From Pandoraea pneumonica (lineage in GTDB: Bacteria; Pseudomonadota; Gammaproteobacteria; Burkholderiales; Burkholderiaceae), in contig NZ_CABPSK010000004.1 of NCBI RefSeq assembly GCF_902459645.1, forward strand, positions 372,001-436,000: a stretch of 64,000 bases of DNA. Direction: 5' to 3'. The translations under genes and the position numbers were made by a program. The notes under the pieces were generated by a model. The model saw nothing but the letters and a program-made list of their open reading frames with translations, was not told where the DNA came from and did not search any database. Of the stretch, positions 34,401-40,861 are shown piece after piece. The stretch's first letter is position 1, and each line of letters opens with the position of its first letter.

Positions 34401-34787
34401 TAAATCAGATGCTAAGTCCGGCACCAAGCCCGTCGCTAAATCTTGGCTCGGCGTCAGACGAAATTCACTGCCGACGATCAGCGAAACCGATGGATGCTGC
34501 ACCGCTTCGGCCAATGCCCGCACCACACCGGCGAGCGAACATTCATCGGTAATCGCCAGCGCGGTGTAGCCCAGATGCGCCGCACGCGCGATCAGTTCCT
34601 CCGGATGCGAAGCGCCGCGCTGGAACGAGAAATTCGACAAGCAGTGCAGTTCGGCATACGCGGGCAGACTGCCGTCGTCAGCCGCGCGCGGGTCGGCCGT
34701 ACCGGGGGCCGGGGCATCCGCACTGTCGTCGTTGGCGGCGAGGCCTTCGGTCGGGCCCTGCCAAGGCAGGAAGTCGTCGATATCCAT
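31416..34787 (-). CDS. dnaE2: Error-prone DNA polymerase III alpha subunit DnaE2 (ImuC)
   Basis: A 1123-residue C-family polymerase that performs translesion synthesis with ImuA and ImuB. It has an N-terminal PHP domain (YAELHCLSNFSFQRGASHPEELI, residues ~43-66), the polymerase core with the catalytic-acid motif PDIDVDFEH, a helix-hairpin-helix part, and a C-terminal OB fold (RTAGIVTGRQRPGTANGTVFV). Length fits DnaE2, not DnaE1. Residues ~114-137 are an unusual run of D-L-x-x tetrapeptides encoded by a 12-bp tandem repeat within the PHP domain. It is the third gene of an SOS operon behind imuA and imuB (21 bp gap) and is thus under the LexA box at 37423. Confidence 0.95.
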   Translation of the reverse strand: MDIDDFLPWQGPTEGLAANDDSADAPAPGTADPRAADDGSLPAYAELHCLSNFSFQRGASHPEELIARAAHLGYTALAITDECSLAGVVRALAEAVQHPSVSLIVGSEFRLTPSQDLATGLVPDLASDLGSDLGADLAPNIEPPGTVHLVALAQHREGYGNLSEMITLGRMRGPKRSYRLHPRDFSAPDDAQAHLRGLPGCLLILVPDADASAAQTLAQTRWAAQTFGEGRVWLALERRHRADDEAHLAKLRAISAECGVPLVATGHVLMHVRSRKPLQDTLTAIGLGQPVQTCGLALTANAEQHLRARLRLAWLYPAEALAETVAIASRCHFDLRSLRYEYPEELVPSGHTPQTYLRQEVEAGLKRRYPGGVPQKVRKLIEAELKLIGELEYEPYFLTVYDIVSFARSVHILCQGRGSAANSAVCYCLGITEVDPDQVQLLFGRFLSKERNEPPDIDVDFEHQRREEVIQYIYKKYGVDRAALAATVISYRMRSAVRDTGRALGIDLSIVEQVAQSQQWWDGRENLLARMAAQGLSPDAPTTRLWADLVARLIGFPRHLSQHVGGFVISRDKLSRLVPIAPAAMEDRYVIQWDKDDIDTLKLLKVDVLALGMLSALRRTLDLLGEWRGVPMTLADIPKEDPATYGMIRRADTIGVFQIESRAQMSMLPRLKPITYYDLVIEVAIVRPGPIQGGMVHPYLRRKQGKEKVDYPREEIKAALERTLGVPIFQEQVMQVAMIAADFTAGDADQLRRSMAAWRRKGGLEKFQTRIVDGMLKNGYPRDFAEAICRQIEGFGEYGFPESHAASFALLAYASAWLKCHAPEMFLCGLLNSLPMGFYSASQLVQDARRHRVEVRPVDVCVSDVDSLPEARIGRYGNARRPAVRLGLSLVKGLSDDGAKAIARARKQRPFTDIDDLTARAALSRHDLDALAAADALSALLGGRRQARWAVAAWQPPTPLLGATTLRDAVPGSADERVVLPPMPEGQDIVADYASTGLTLRRHPLLLLREKLEKMRVRTAKELHAEAVHGRRVRTAGIVTGRQRPGTANGTVFVSLEDETGVINVIVWPDLVETQRKELLASSLLGVEGVWQREERVMHLVAHRLIDLSPMLGELTISSRNFH
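34376..34447 (-). repeat. Six 12-bp tandem repeats inside dnaE2
   Basis: Six units of CTAAGTCxGxCx form (34376-34387, then every 12 bp to 34447) encode, on the minus strand, DLAT-GLVP-DLAS-DLGS-DLGA-DLAP. The repeat keeps the frame, so copy-number change would lengthen or shorten a loop of the PHP domain without loss of the enzyme. Confidence 0.88.
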
Positions 34788-34808
34788 GAATACACCGGCG
34801 CCGAGCGA

Positions 34809-36521
34809 TCAGCCGAACAGGCCGTGCAGATACCACGCGGCATCCGCACCGTGGACCGGACGCTCGCGAAACAGCCACAACAACGCGCCCGCCGTATCGG
34901 CAGCGATGAAGTAGTCGCGCGTGACCGTCCCCGGCTCCCACCAGCCCGCTTCGATACGCTCGGGGCCGCTGACCAACTGCAACGGCCCCTGCCGCCACGG
35001 ACGCTCGTCGCGCACCATGAGCCGCTGCGGCGCATCGAGCAACCACGCCGGGCGCGGCGGTATCGGCCCGCGAGCGGCTTCCCCCGTCAACGCCTTTGCC
35101 TCATAGGCCACGCTCGCAAACGCCGCCTCGGGCCGATGATCGCCACGCACTTGCAGTCGTCGCACATGCTCGTCGCCCAAACGCGCAGACATGCGCTCGA
35201 TCAGTTGCACGAAATCCTGCCGCGCACGCCCAGGCTCGGGCAGCAAACTGCCGCTCAGCGGTACGTGCGCCGCGGTTTGCGTGACGTCGAGCCGCAACGT
35301 GAGCACCGGCGCGACCAGCGGCGAGCGTGCCAAGCGTTCCTTACACAGCGAGAGCAGGTGCGCCGGTGCCGCACTCGCTTCAGCCAGGCGAATGTCGAAA
35401 CGCGTCGGCGCCAGCGTGTGGCGTCCCAACGGTTCGTGTTCAAGAATGAGCGTGAGGGCGCGCGTGGCCAGTTGTCCGGCCGTCAGCCACCCCGTGAGTT
35501 GGGCTAGCAAGCGACGCAAGCCAAACAACAACACTTCCACATCGTGCGTGAGCGATGGCAGCGGCAACACCGCTTCGAAGTGCGGCGGGGCGCGATACCA
35601 AGCCGGGGCTTCGGGGGCTTCGCCATACGCGCGCGAAAGCGCCGCCGGAAGCGCCGCGCCGCAACGGCGCCGTATGCCGCTGGTCGGTAACGCACGCAAC
35701 TCGCCTAACGTGGCGCAGCCGATTTGCGCCAGCCAGTCGAGCCACGGTTGCGCTTCGGGCAGCAACGCCACGGGCAACATATCGAGTTGTTGCGGCAACG
35801 CTGCCAACGGCGGGGGCAAGCACGGCGCGAAAAAACGAGAGGACGCCGGGTCGGCCACATGGTGCGACCGTGGCGAGATCGTCTTTCGTGCCGCAGATGT
35901 CGCTGCACGGCCTGACGCACGCGACTTCATGGCAGCCTGCATCTGCGCCGAGGTCGATGCATGAGGATCGGCGCCCGCCTGCTCAAGATCACTCGCATCG
36001 CCCATGCGTGCCAGCAATGCCGCCGCGCTGGCCGTTGCCGCGACACCGAGCGACGCGCGATGGCCGAGGGCATCGGCACTGTCGAGAATCTGTGCGGCGA
36101 GCGACGCCAAACCACCGAACAGGCGCAGGCTCGGCGCGACATCGATCAGCACACACTGATGCGACGCGATGGCGACGTCAGGGCCGAAACGCAACAACGC
36201 CAACGCCAGCGCTTCGAGCGCGACGGTCTCGGCAGCTTCGTCGCGGTCGTGAAATCTCGCCTGCGGCAACAACGCGAGCACCCCGCCCCGGCGCATGCCC
36301 GCTTGCACGCCCGCCGCCTGCGCCGCCTCGCTCGCCTGCCACACGCGCGACTGCGCGAGCACGACGGTCGTGTCGACGACCGGGGCAGGCTCACCTCGTT
36401 GGCTGTCATCGGCCCGCATTAGCGGACTCAAACCCGGGCTTGAACCCGGACTCGAACCCGGACCGGGACCGGCGAGCTCAAGCGCGAGCGTCGGCAAATG
36501 CAGGGCGATCCAGCAAGCCAT
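34809..36521 (-). CDS. imuB: ImuB, Y-family polymerase-like mutasome subunit
   Basis: A 570-residue homologue of Y-family polymerases. The opening CWIALHLPTLALE and LRFGPDVAIASHQCVLIDVAPSLRLFGG follow the Y-fold, but the catalytic acidic residues of DinB/UmuC are not present in their usual DxD context, as known for ImuB, which acts as a scaffold linking DnaE2 to the beta clamp. The C-terminal ~200 residues are the ImuB-specific tail. A short Ser/Pro/Gly repeat (GSSPGSSPGLSP) at residues ~20-32, encoded at 36427-36462, is atypical. ATG 36521 is used; the frame is open 56 codons more inside imuA. Its first 44 bases overlap the imuA end, a sign of translational coupling. Confidence 0.9.
   Translation of the reverse strand: MACWIALHLPTLALELAGPGPGSSPGSSPGLSPLMRADDSQRGEPAPVVDTTVVLAQSRVWQASEAAQAAGVQAGMRRGGVLALLPQARFHDRDEAAETVALEALALALLRFGPDVAIASHQCVLIDVAPSLRLFGGLASLAAQILDSADALGHRASLGVAATASAAALLARMGDASDLEQAGADPHASTSAQMQAAMKSRASGRAATSAARKTISPRSHHVADPASSRFFAPCLPPPLAALPQQLDMLPVALLPEAQPWLDWLAQIGCATLGELRALPTSGIRRRCGAALPAALSRAYGEAPEAPAWYRAPPHFEAVLPLPSLTHDVEVLLFGLRRLLAQLTGWLTAGQLATRALTLILEHEPLGRHTLAPTRFDIRLAEASAAPAHLLSLCKERLARSPLVAPVLTLRLDVTQTAAHVPLSGSLLPEPGRARQDFVQLIERMSARLGDEHVRRLQVRGDHRPEAAFASVAYEAKALTGEAARGPIPPRPAWLLDAPQRLMVRDERPWRQGPLQLVSGPERIEAGWWEPGTVTRDYFIAADTAGALLWLFRERPVHGADAAWYLHGLFG
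36427..36462 (-). repeat. Three 12-bp tandem repeats inside imuB
   Basis: Three imperfect copies of CTyGAACCCGGA-like 12-mers encode GSSP-GSSP-GLSP near the ImuB N-terminus. Same period as the repeat in dnaE2, but a different sequence. Confidence 0.8.
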
Positions 36522-37410
36522 GCGAGACTCCGGAAACAGAAGCGGAAGCTGAGGTGGCAGCTGATGTGGACGCCGATGTGGCAGCGGAAGGCACCGCCGA
36601 CGGCGCGGAGGAAGGCGCTGGCCGAGGAGCGGTTGGGATAGCCGCATCGTCCCCGGCCACCGGTTGTGTGGGGTGTTCCGCACGCACATACGGCGCGGGC
36701 AGTGTCAGCCAGAGCGGCTCGGTACGCGGCGGCCCCCGGCGTTTGTGGAATTGCACGCCGAGGCGGCTGTCCTCGCCAACCTGCAAGCCGAGCCGTAACG
36801 GCGCAGCGGAAGCCGTGGCCGCCGCCGTTGGCGCTCGCATCACCCACGCGAGCGCGTCACCACCGCCCGAGGCCACTTGAAGCCGCCGGATTTGCTCAGG
36901 CGTCGCGGCTGGCAGCCATGCCAGCACCGCGCCGCAACACGCGCTCTTGAGCGCCTGCTCGGCACACCAGAGCATGTCGCGGTCTTCGCCCCGAACCGCG
37001 CGGGTTCGAGAGGCGGTGCGGGTTGCCTGTGTTGATGCAGATCTTGATGCCGATCTCGCGGCCGATGCCGCACGCGCGTCACTGCGCACCGGCCGTGTCA
37101 CCACGCTCAGCCAGCGCAGATCGATGCCCCACCCGGCCAGTGCCGGTGCATACGGCAGCATCGGCGGGGCGATCACCACCACCGGTTGCCCGGCTTGCGT
37201 AAGATCGCGCAACGCAGGCGCCAGCAGCCGCCATTCGCCAATGCCCGGGCGCTCGCTCAGCAACTCGGTCACCGCACCATGCGGCCAGCCCGCACCGGGC
37301 AGTTCCGCGTCGAGCGCGGCAAAGCCTGTGGTGTGGCCAGCACGGTGGTATTGCGCCAGTTCACTGGCACGCCACAGCCCGGCGGGCAAAGAAGAGAGCG
37401 GCAGAGTCAT
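36478..37410 (-). CDS. imuA: ImuA, RecA-like mutasome subunit
   Basis: A 310-residue RecA-fold protein of the translesion synthesis cassette. The family opening is present: LWRASELAQYHRAGHTTGFAALDAELPGAGWPHGAVTELLSE, as are WRLLAPALRDL and PVVVIAPPMLPYAPALAGWGI. A recognisable Walker A lysine is absent, as is usual for ImuA. It works with ImuB and DnaE2 in damage-induced mutagenesis. The C-terminal ~45 residues are an Ala/Ser/Thr-rich low-complexity tail. The start ATG 37410 is 12 bp below a perfect LexA box, so it is the first gene of the SOS-regulated operon; its end overlaps imuB by 44 bp. Confidence 0.9.
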   Translation of the reverse strand: MTLPLSSLPAGLWRASELAQYHRAGHTTGFAALDAELPGAGWPHGAVTELLSERPGIGEWRLLAPALRDLTQAGQPVVVIAPPMLPYAPALAGWGIDLRWLSVVTRPVRSDARAASAARSASRSASTQATRTASRTRAVRGEDRDMLWCAEQALKSACCGAVLAWLPAATPEQIRRLQVASGGGDALAWVMRAPTAAATASAAPLRLGLQVGEDSRLGVQFHKRRGPPRTEPLWLTLPAPYVRAEHPTQPVAGDDAAIPTAPRPAPSSAPSAVPSAATSASTSAATSASASVSGVSHGLLDRPAFADARA

Positions 37411-37422
37411 GACGCGTCACAA

Positions 37423-37442
37423 TACTGTATGGATATACAGTA
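37423..37442 (-). promoter_or_regulatory. LexA (SOS) box of imuA-imuB-dnaE2
   Basis: TACTGTATGGATATACAGTA matches the consensus CTGT-N8-ACAG with symmetric TA flanks and lies immediately upstream of imuA. LexA bound here would cover the promoter; DNA damage would release it and induce the three-gene mutasome. Confidence 0.95.
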
Positions 37443-37508
37443 TAGCAGGTAGAACGCTATTGACGTGTCAGTCTGCGCATCGGTAAACGTCGATGGACAC
37501 CGATGAAA

Positions 37509-37542
37509 ACGACAAAGCCCCGACGCATCGGGGCTTTGTCGT
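37509..37542. terminator. Long perfect stem-loop, probable terminator of the small membrane-protein gene
   Basis: ACGACAAAGCCCCGA (37509-37523) pairs with TCGGGGCTTTGTCGT (37528-37542) around CGCA. Read leftward it ends in TTTT, suiting the gene at 37585-37971; it also insulates the imu operon. Confidence 0.8.
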
Positions 37543-37584
37543 GGCTTGCTTCAGCGCATCTCGCGAAACGCGATATGCACGCCG

Positions 37585-37971
37585 TCAGAACGCCGACTTC
37601 AGCCAGAGGATGGTATTCGGCGTCAGCAGCAGCAATATGGCGAAGAATCCACTCGGCTCGCGCAGCCAGTCAAGGAGCGGGATTTCTTCCCCGTAGTACT
37701 TCTCTCCCTTAACGCGAGCCCACCCGCCGCCAAACACCTTGCCGAGTACGGCGAGACTATTGATGAGCAGCGCTCCGGCAAAAAGCACGCCCCACAAGAA
37801 GGCCAAGCCAAACGGCAGCACCGCATGCATTTCCGATCGCCTACCAGTGAACATTTGAATGGCTTCAGCAATCAGCCATCCGACAAAGAGGGCCAACACG
37901 TAAATCCAAAGCGCACGCTTGCGCTTCGCCCCTGTTTCATTCACCGCAACCGATCCCGAGACCTTGCTCAT
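37585..37971 (-). CDS. Small integral membrane protein of unknown function
   Basis: A 128-residue protein I do not recognise. It shows three hydrophobic segments: residues ~20-41 (ALWIYVLALFVGWLIAEAI), ~49-80 (VLPFGLAFLWGVLFAGALLI...) and ~107-124 (FFAILLLLTPNTILWL). A charged stretch with ARVKGEKYYGEEIPLLDWLREP lies between the last two. The N-terminus is polar and basic, so it probably faces the cytosol. GGGGAGA stands 4 bases before ATG 37971, which supports translation. It is monocistronic between the imu operon and mntH, with its own terminator. Confidence 0.65.
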   Translation of the reverse strand: MSKVSGSVAVNETGAKRKRALWIYVLALFVGWLIAEAIQMFTGRRSEMHAVLPFGLAFLWGVLFAGALLINSLAVLGKVFGGGWARVKGEKYYGEEIPLLDWLREPSGFFAILLLLTPNTILWLKSAF

Positions 37972-38068
37972 GTGTTCTCCCCGTTATTCGAGCACTGAGC
38001 ATTCTGTGGCAAACGCACGCGCCACTCAAGCGAAAAACAGAGGGTCGCCATGAGGCGGGTGTCCCGGT

Positions 38069-39415
38069 ATGCTCGTCGTCAATCGCGCGCTCACGCCCTC
38101 CCCCATGCCACTGCCGACCACCGCCACTGCCCCGTTCTGTCCCGCCGAAGTCAAAGGCAGCATCGTGATCGACGCCAGCGAATCGCGCTGGCGCAAACTC
38201 AAGCGTTTTGCTGGCCCCGGCCTGCTCGTTGCCATCGGCTATATGGACCCCGGCAACTGGGCCACCGATATTCAGGCTGGCTCGCAGTTCGGTTATTCGC
38301 TGCTTTGGGTGGTCGCGCTATCAAGCATTGCCGCGATCTTTCTTCAGATGCTTGCCGCTCGGCTCGGGCTCGTGGCAGGCAAAGACCTCGCGCAAGCCAG
38401 CTACGAGCGCTACGGCCGCACCGGGCGCGTCGTGCAGTGGGTGACGGCGGAAATCTCGATCATTGCCTGCGATATCGCCGAAGTGCTCGGCTGCGCGCTC
38501 GCGTTCAAACTGTTGCTCGGCGTGCCGATTGCTTGGGGCATCGTGTTGACCGCATTCGACACGATGATCGTGCTGGGACTGCAAGGCAAAGGCTTCCGGC
38601 AAATCGAAGCCATTGTGCTGGGGCTGATCGGCACCATGGCGTTTTGCTTCGTCGCACAAGTGGCGATGGTGCCGCCCGACTGGCACGCGGTCGCGGCGGG
38701 TCTGGTGCCGGGCGCGCCCAGCCACGACCGGCGCGATGCCATCGTGCTGGCATTGGGCATCGTGGGTGCCACGATCATGCCGCACAACCTCTATTTGCAT
38801 TCGTCCATCGTGCAAACGCGGCGCGTGCGCGGCGGCAAGCACGGCGACATTCGCGACACGCTCGCGCTCGTGCGCATCGATACGTGGGTGTCGTTGGTGA
38901 TCGCGATGTTCGTGAACGCGGCCATTCTCGTTCTCGCAGGCTCGGTCTTTCATGCGAGCGGTCAGACGAGCGTCACCGATATCGAACAGGCCTACAAACT
39001 CATCACGCCCATTGCAGGCAGCGCCGCCGCCTTTCTGTTCGGCATCGCCTTGCTCGCCTCGGGCCAGAGCTCCACGCTCACGGGGACCATCGCCGGTCAG
39101 GTCATCATGGATGGCTTTTTGCACATGAAGATACCCTGCTATCAGCGACGGCTGATCACGCGAGGGCTCGCGCTCGTGCCCGCGTTAATCGGTGTGCTGT
39201 GGCTGGGCGACGGCGCGGTGGGCAAGCTGCTCGTGTGGAGTCAGGTGCTGCTCAGCCTGCAATTGCCGTTTGCGATGTGGCCGCTCATCCGCTCGGTCAG
39301 CGACCCGCGCGTGATGAACGGCAACACGATCGGGCGCCCCACGCAAGTCGTTGCGTGGGCGCTGTTCGTTGTGATTACCGCGACGAATCTGCTACTGATC
39401 TTCGGGCTGGATTAA
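38069..39415 (+). CDS. mntH: NRAMP-family Mn2+/Fe2+:H+ symporter MntH
   Basis: A 448-residue, 11-12-span inner-membrane importer of divalent metals, chiefly Mn2+. The metal-site motifs are intact: DPGN in TM1 (GYMDPGNWATDIQAGSQFGYS) and MPHNLYLHSSIVQTR in TM6, plus the GQSSTLTGTIAGQ stretch of TM8. ATG 38069 and ATG 38105 are both in frame before the conserved RWRKLKRFAGPG; the first has GAGG some 11 bases ahead, the second nothing, so the first is given with moderate trust. I saw no MntR box and no yybP-ykoY element upstream in the ~100 bp leader. It is monocistronic. Confidence 0.94.
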   Translation: MLVVNRALTPSPMPLPTTATAPFCPAEVKGSIVIDASESRWRKLKRFAGPGLLVAIGYMDPGNWATDIQAGSQFGYSLLWVVALSSIAAIFLQMLAARLGLVAGKDLAQASYERYGRTGRVVQWVTAEISIIACDIAEVLGCALAFKLLLGVPIAWGIVLTAFDTMIVLGLQGKGFRQIEAIVLGLIGTMAFCFVAQVAMVPPDWHAVAAGLVPGAPSHDRRDAIVLALGIVGATIMPHNLYLHSSIVQTRRVRGGKHGDIRDTLALVRIDTWVSLVIAMFVNAAILVLAGSVFHASGQTSVTDIEQAYKLITPIAGSAAAFLFGIALLASGQSSTLTGTIAGQVIMDGFLHMKIPCYQRRLITRGLALVPALIGVLWLGDGAVGKLLVWSQVLLSLQLPFAMWPLIRSVSDPRVMNGNTIGRPTQVVAWALFVVITATNLLLIFGLD

Positions 39416-39418
39416 TCG

Positions 39419-39895
39419 TTACAGACCGAGATCGCTCAGCCCCGGATGATCGTCGGGACGGCGGCCGAGTGGCCAGTGGTACAACCGCTCGTGCTCGCCG
39501 ATGCGGGTGTCGTTGATGCTCGCATGACGCTCGGCCATCAGCCCTTGCGCGTCAAACGCCCAATTCTCGTTGCCGTAGGAACGGAACCAGTTGCCGGAAT
39601 CGTCGCGCCACTCGTAGGCAAAGCGCACGGCGATGCGGTTCTCGGTAAAGGCCCATAATTCTTTGATTAGCCGGTAGTCGAGTTCGCGCTGCCATTTGCG
39701 CGTCAGAAACTCGACGATCTGGTCGCGCCCGCGCGGAAACTCGGCGCGATTGCGCCAGCGGCTGTCGGCGGTATAGGCCAACGCTACCCGCGCCGGGTCG
39801 CGTGAATTCCAGCCATCTTCGGCCATACGCACTTTCTGAATCGCAGTCTCACGCGTGAACGGGGGAAACGGCGGGCGGGCTTCATTGTCTGCCAT
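39419..39895 (-). CDS. NTF2-like / DUF1348 family protein
   Basis: A 158-residue small protein with the cone-shaped SnoaL/NTF2-like pattern: [47 protein letters not shown], then strands with [32 protein letters not shown]. The DUF1348 family is widespread and has no proven reaction; the fold offers a hydrophobic pocket used by isomerases, dehydratases or binding proteins. No signal peptide. AAAGGAG stands 7 bases before ATG 39895. It is convergent with mntH, only 3 bp between stops. No functional neighbour is evident. Confidence 0.85.
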   Translation of the reverse strand: MADNEARPPFPPFTRETAIQKVRMAEDGWNSRDPARVALAYTADSRWRNRAEFPRGRDQIVEFLTRKWQRELDYRLIKELWAFTENRIAVRFAYEWRDDSGNWFRSYGNENWAFDAQGLMAERHASINDTRIGEHERLYHWPLGRRPDDHPGLSDLGL

Positions 39896-40237
39896 GGCAA
39901 CGCTCCTTTCGAAAAGAGGAACACGGGTCGTGCGAGTGTAGCGCCAAGCGATTTGCGCCGCTGATGAGCCCCCACCGCGCCCTCACCCCGCACGCGTACA
40001 GGCCGCGCTGCCCCCGGGTTGCGCCGGATTGGGGGCATCCCTCGCGCCGCCTATAGTGATAACGCATGACCCGGACCGATAGCCACACCGCGCCCCCAAG
40101 CGCGGGAATGCTCGCAAGACGCCACTCGCCACTGCGCTGATGTGCCGTCGCACGGCTGCACCGTTGCCGATGCACGCACGTGCGTTCGTGCACGTGCAAG
40201 CGCCAGCGTCGAGCTCAGGCTTCGTCCGGGAGTCACT
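39896..40237. other. Divergent intergenic region, nothing coding
   Basis: These 342 bp lie between the starts of the NTF2-like gene and the DUF995-like gene. The open frames crossing it are out-of-family extensions. CTATAGTGAT near 40051 could be part of a -10 region; no -35 partner is convincing. Confidence 0.4.
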
Positions 40238-40735
40238 ATGTTCAGCCTCGCCAATCCCTTCCAACGCCCCCACCGCTTCTACCGCTTTACCCTTTTCCCC
40301 GCCCTCGCCGCGCTCGGCCTGTGTGCGCTGTCGCCACTGGCGCAAGCCGACCCGATGCATCTGTCCGACATCAAGCAAGCCAACGGGCAGCAACTCTCGG
40401 TCGACGACTTACGTTCGCTGATGCCCGGCGCACACGTCACCAACCTGCTCGACAACGGCAGCACGCGTAAATGGGTCAACGAAACCAACGGCTCGCTCAA
40501 CGCGACGACGGATAACAAAGGCAATATGGGGTCGACCACCCGTCTCGTGCAAACCGCGCACGCCACCGGCACGTGGTCGGTCAACGACAACGGCTCGTAC
40601 TGCGTGAACCTGGAGTGGCGCGCCATCACCGAGAACTGGTGCCGGTTCATGTTCAAAGTCGGCGACAAGTACTACGGCGTCACGTCGCTCGCCAACGGGG
40701 CGGCCCTCGCGACCGAGTTTCACTTCGAGAAGTAA
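40238..40735 (+). CDS. Secreted DUF995-like protein
   Basis: A 165-residue exported protein. Residues 1-44 hold a long signal peptide (hydrophobic FTLFPALAALGLCALSPLAQA, cut likely after QA-D). The mature part ends in the DUF995-like pattern: GTWSVNDNGSYCVNLEW, then ENWCRFMFKVGDKYYGV, with two cysteines that could pair in the periplasm. The function of this family is unknown. The start is ATG 40238 because GGGAG lies 5 bases upstream; the frame extends 32 codons more without a site. It is monocistronic and faces the TonB receptor gene, with a shared hairpin at 40759-40790. Confidence 0.78.
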   Translation: MFSLANPFQRPHRFYRFTLFPALAALGLCALSPLAQADPMHLSDIKQANGQQLSVDDLRSLMPGAHVTNLLDNGSTRKWVNETNGSLNATTDNKGNMGSTTRLVQTAHATGTWSVNDNGSYCVNLEWRAITENWCRFMFKVGDKYYGVTSLANGAALATEFHFEK

Positions 40736-40754
40736 TCGGCCGCGACAGCCCGAC

Positions 40755-40790
40755 GATAAAACGCCCCGATGCTGCGAACAGCACCGGGGC
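40755..40790 (-). terminator. Terminator between DUF995-like gene and TonB receptor gene
   Basis: CGCCCCG-A-TGCTG pairs with CAGCA-C-CGGGGCG with one mismatch. On the minus strand it ends in CGTTTTA, so it serves best as intrinsic terminator of the leftward receptor gene (stop at 40862). Confidence 0.7.
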
Positions 40791-40861
40791 GCGACTGCTT
40801 CCACTGCGTTTTCCGTCGTCAGCGTGGCAGCGGGGGCGAAGCGACCGATCCGTTAAACCAC

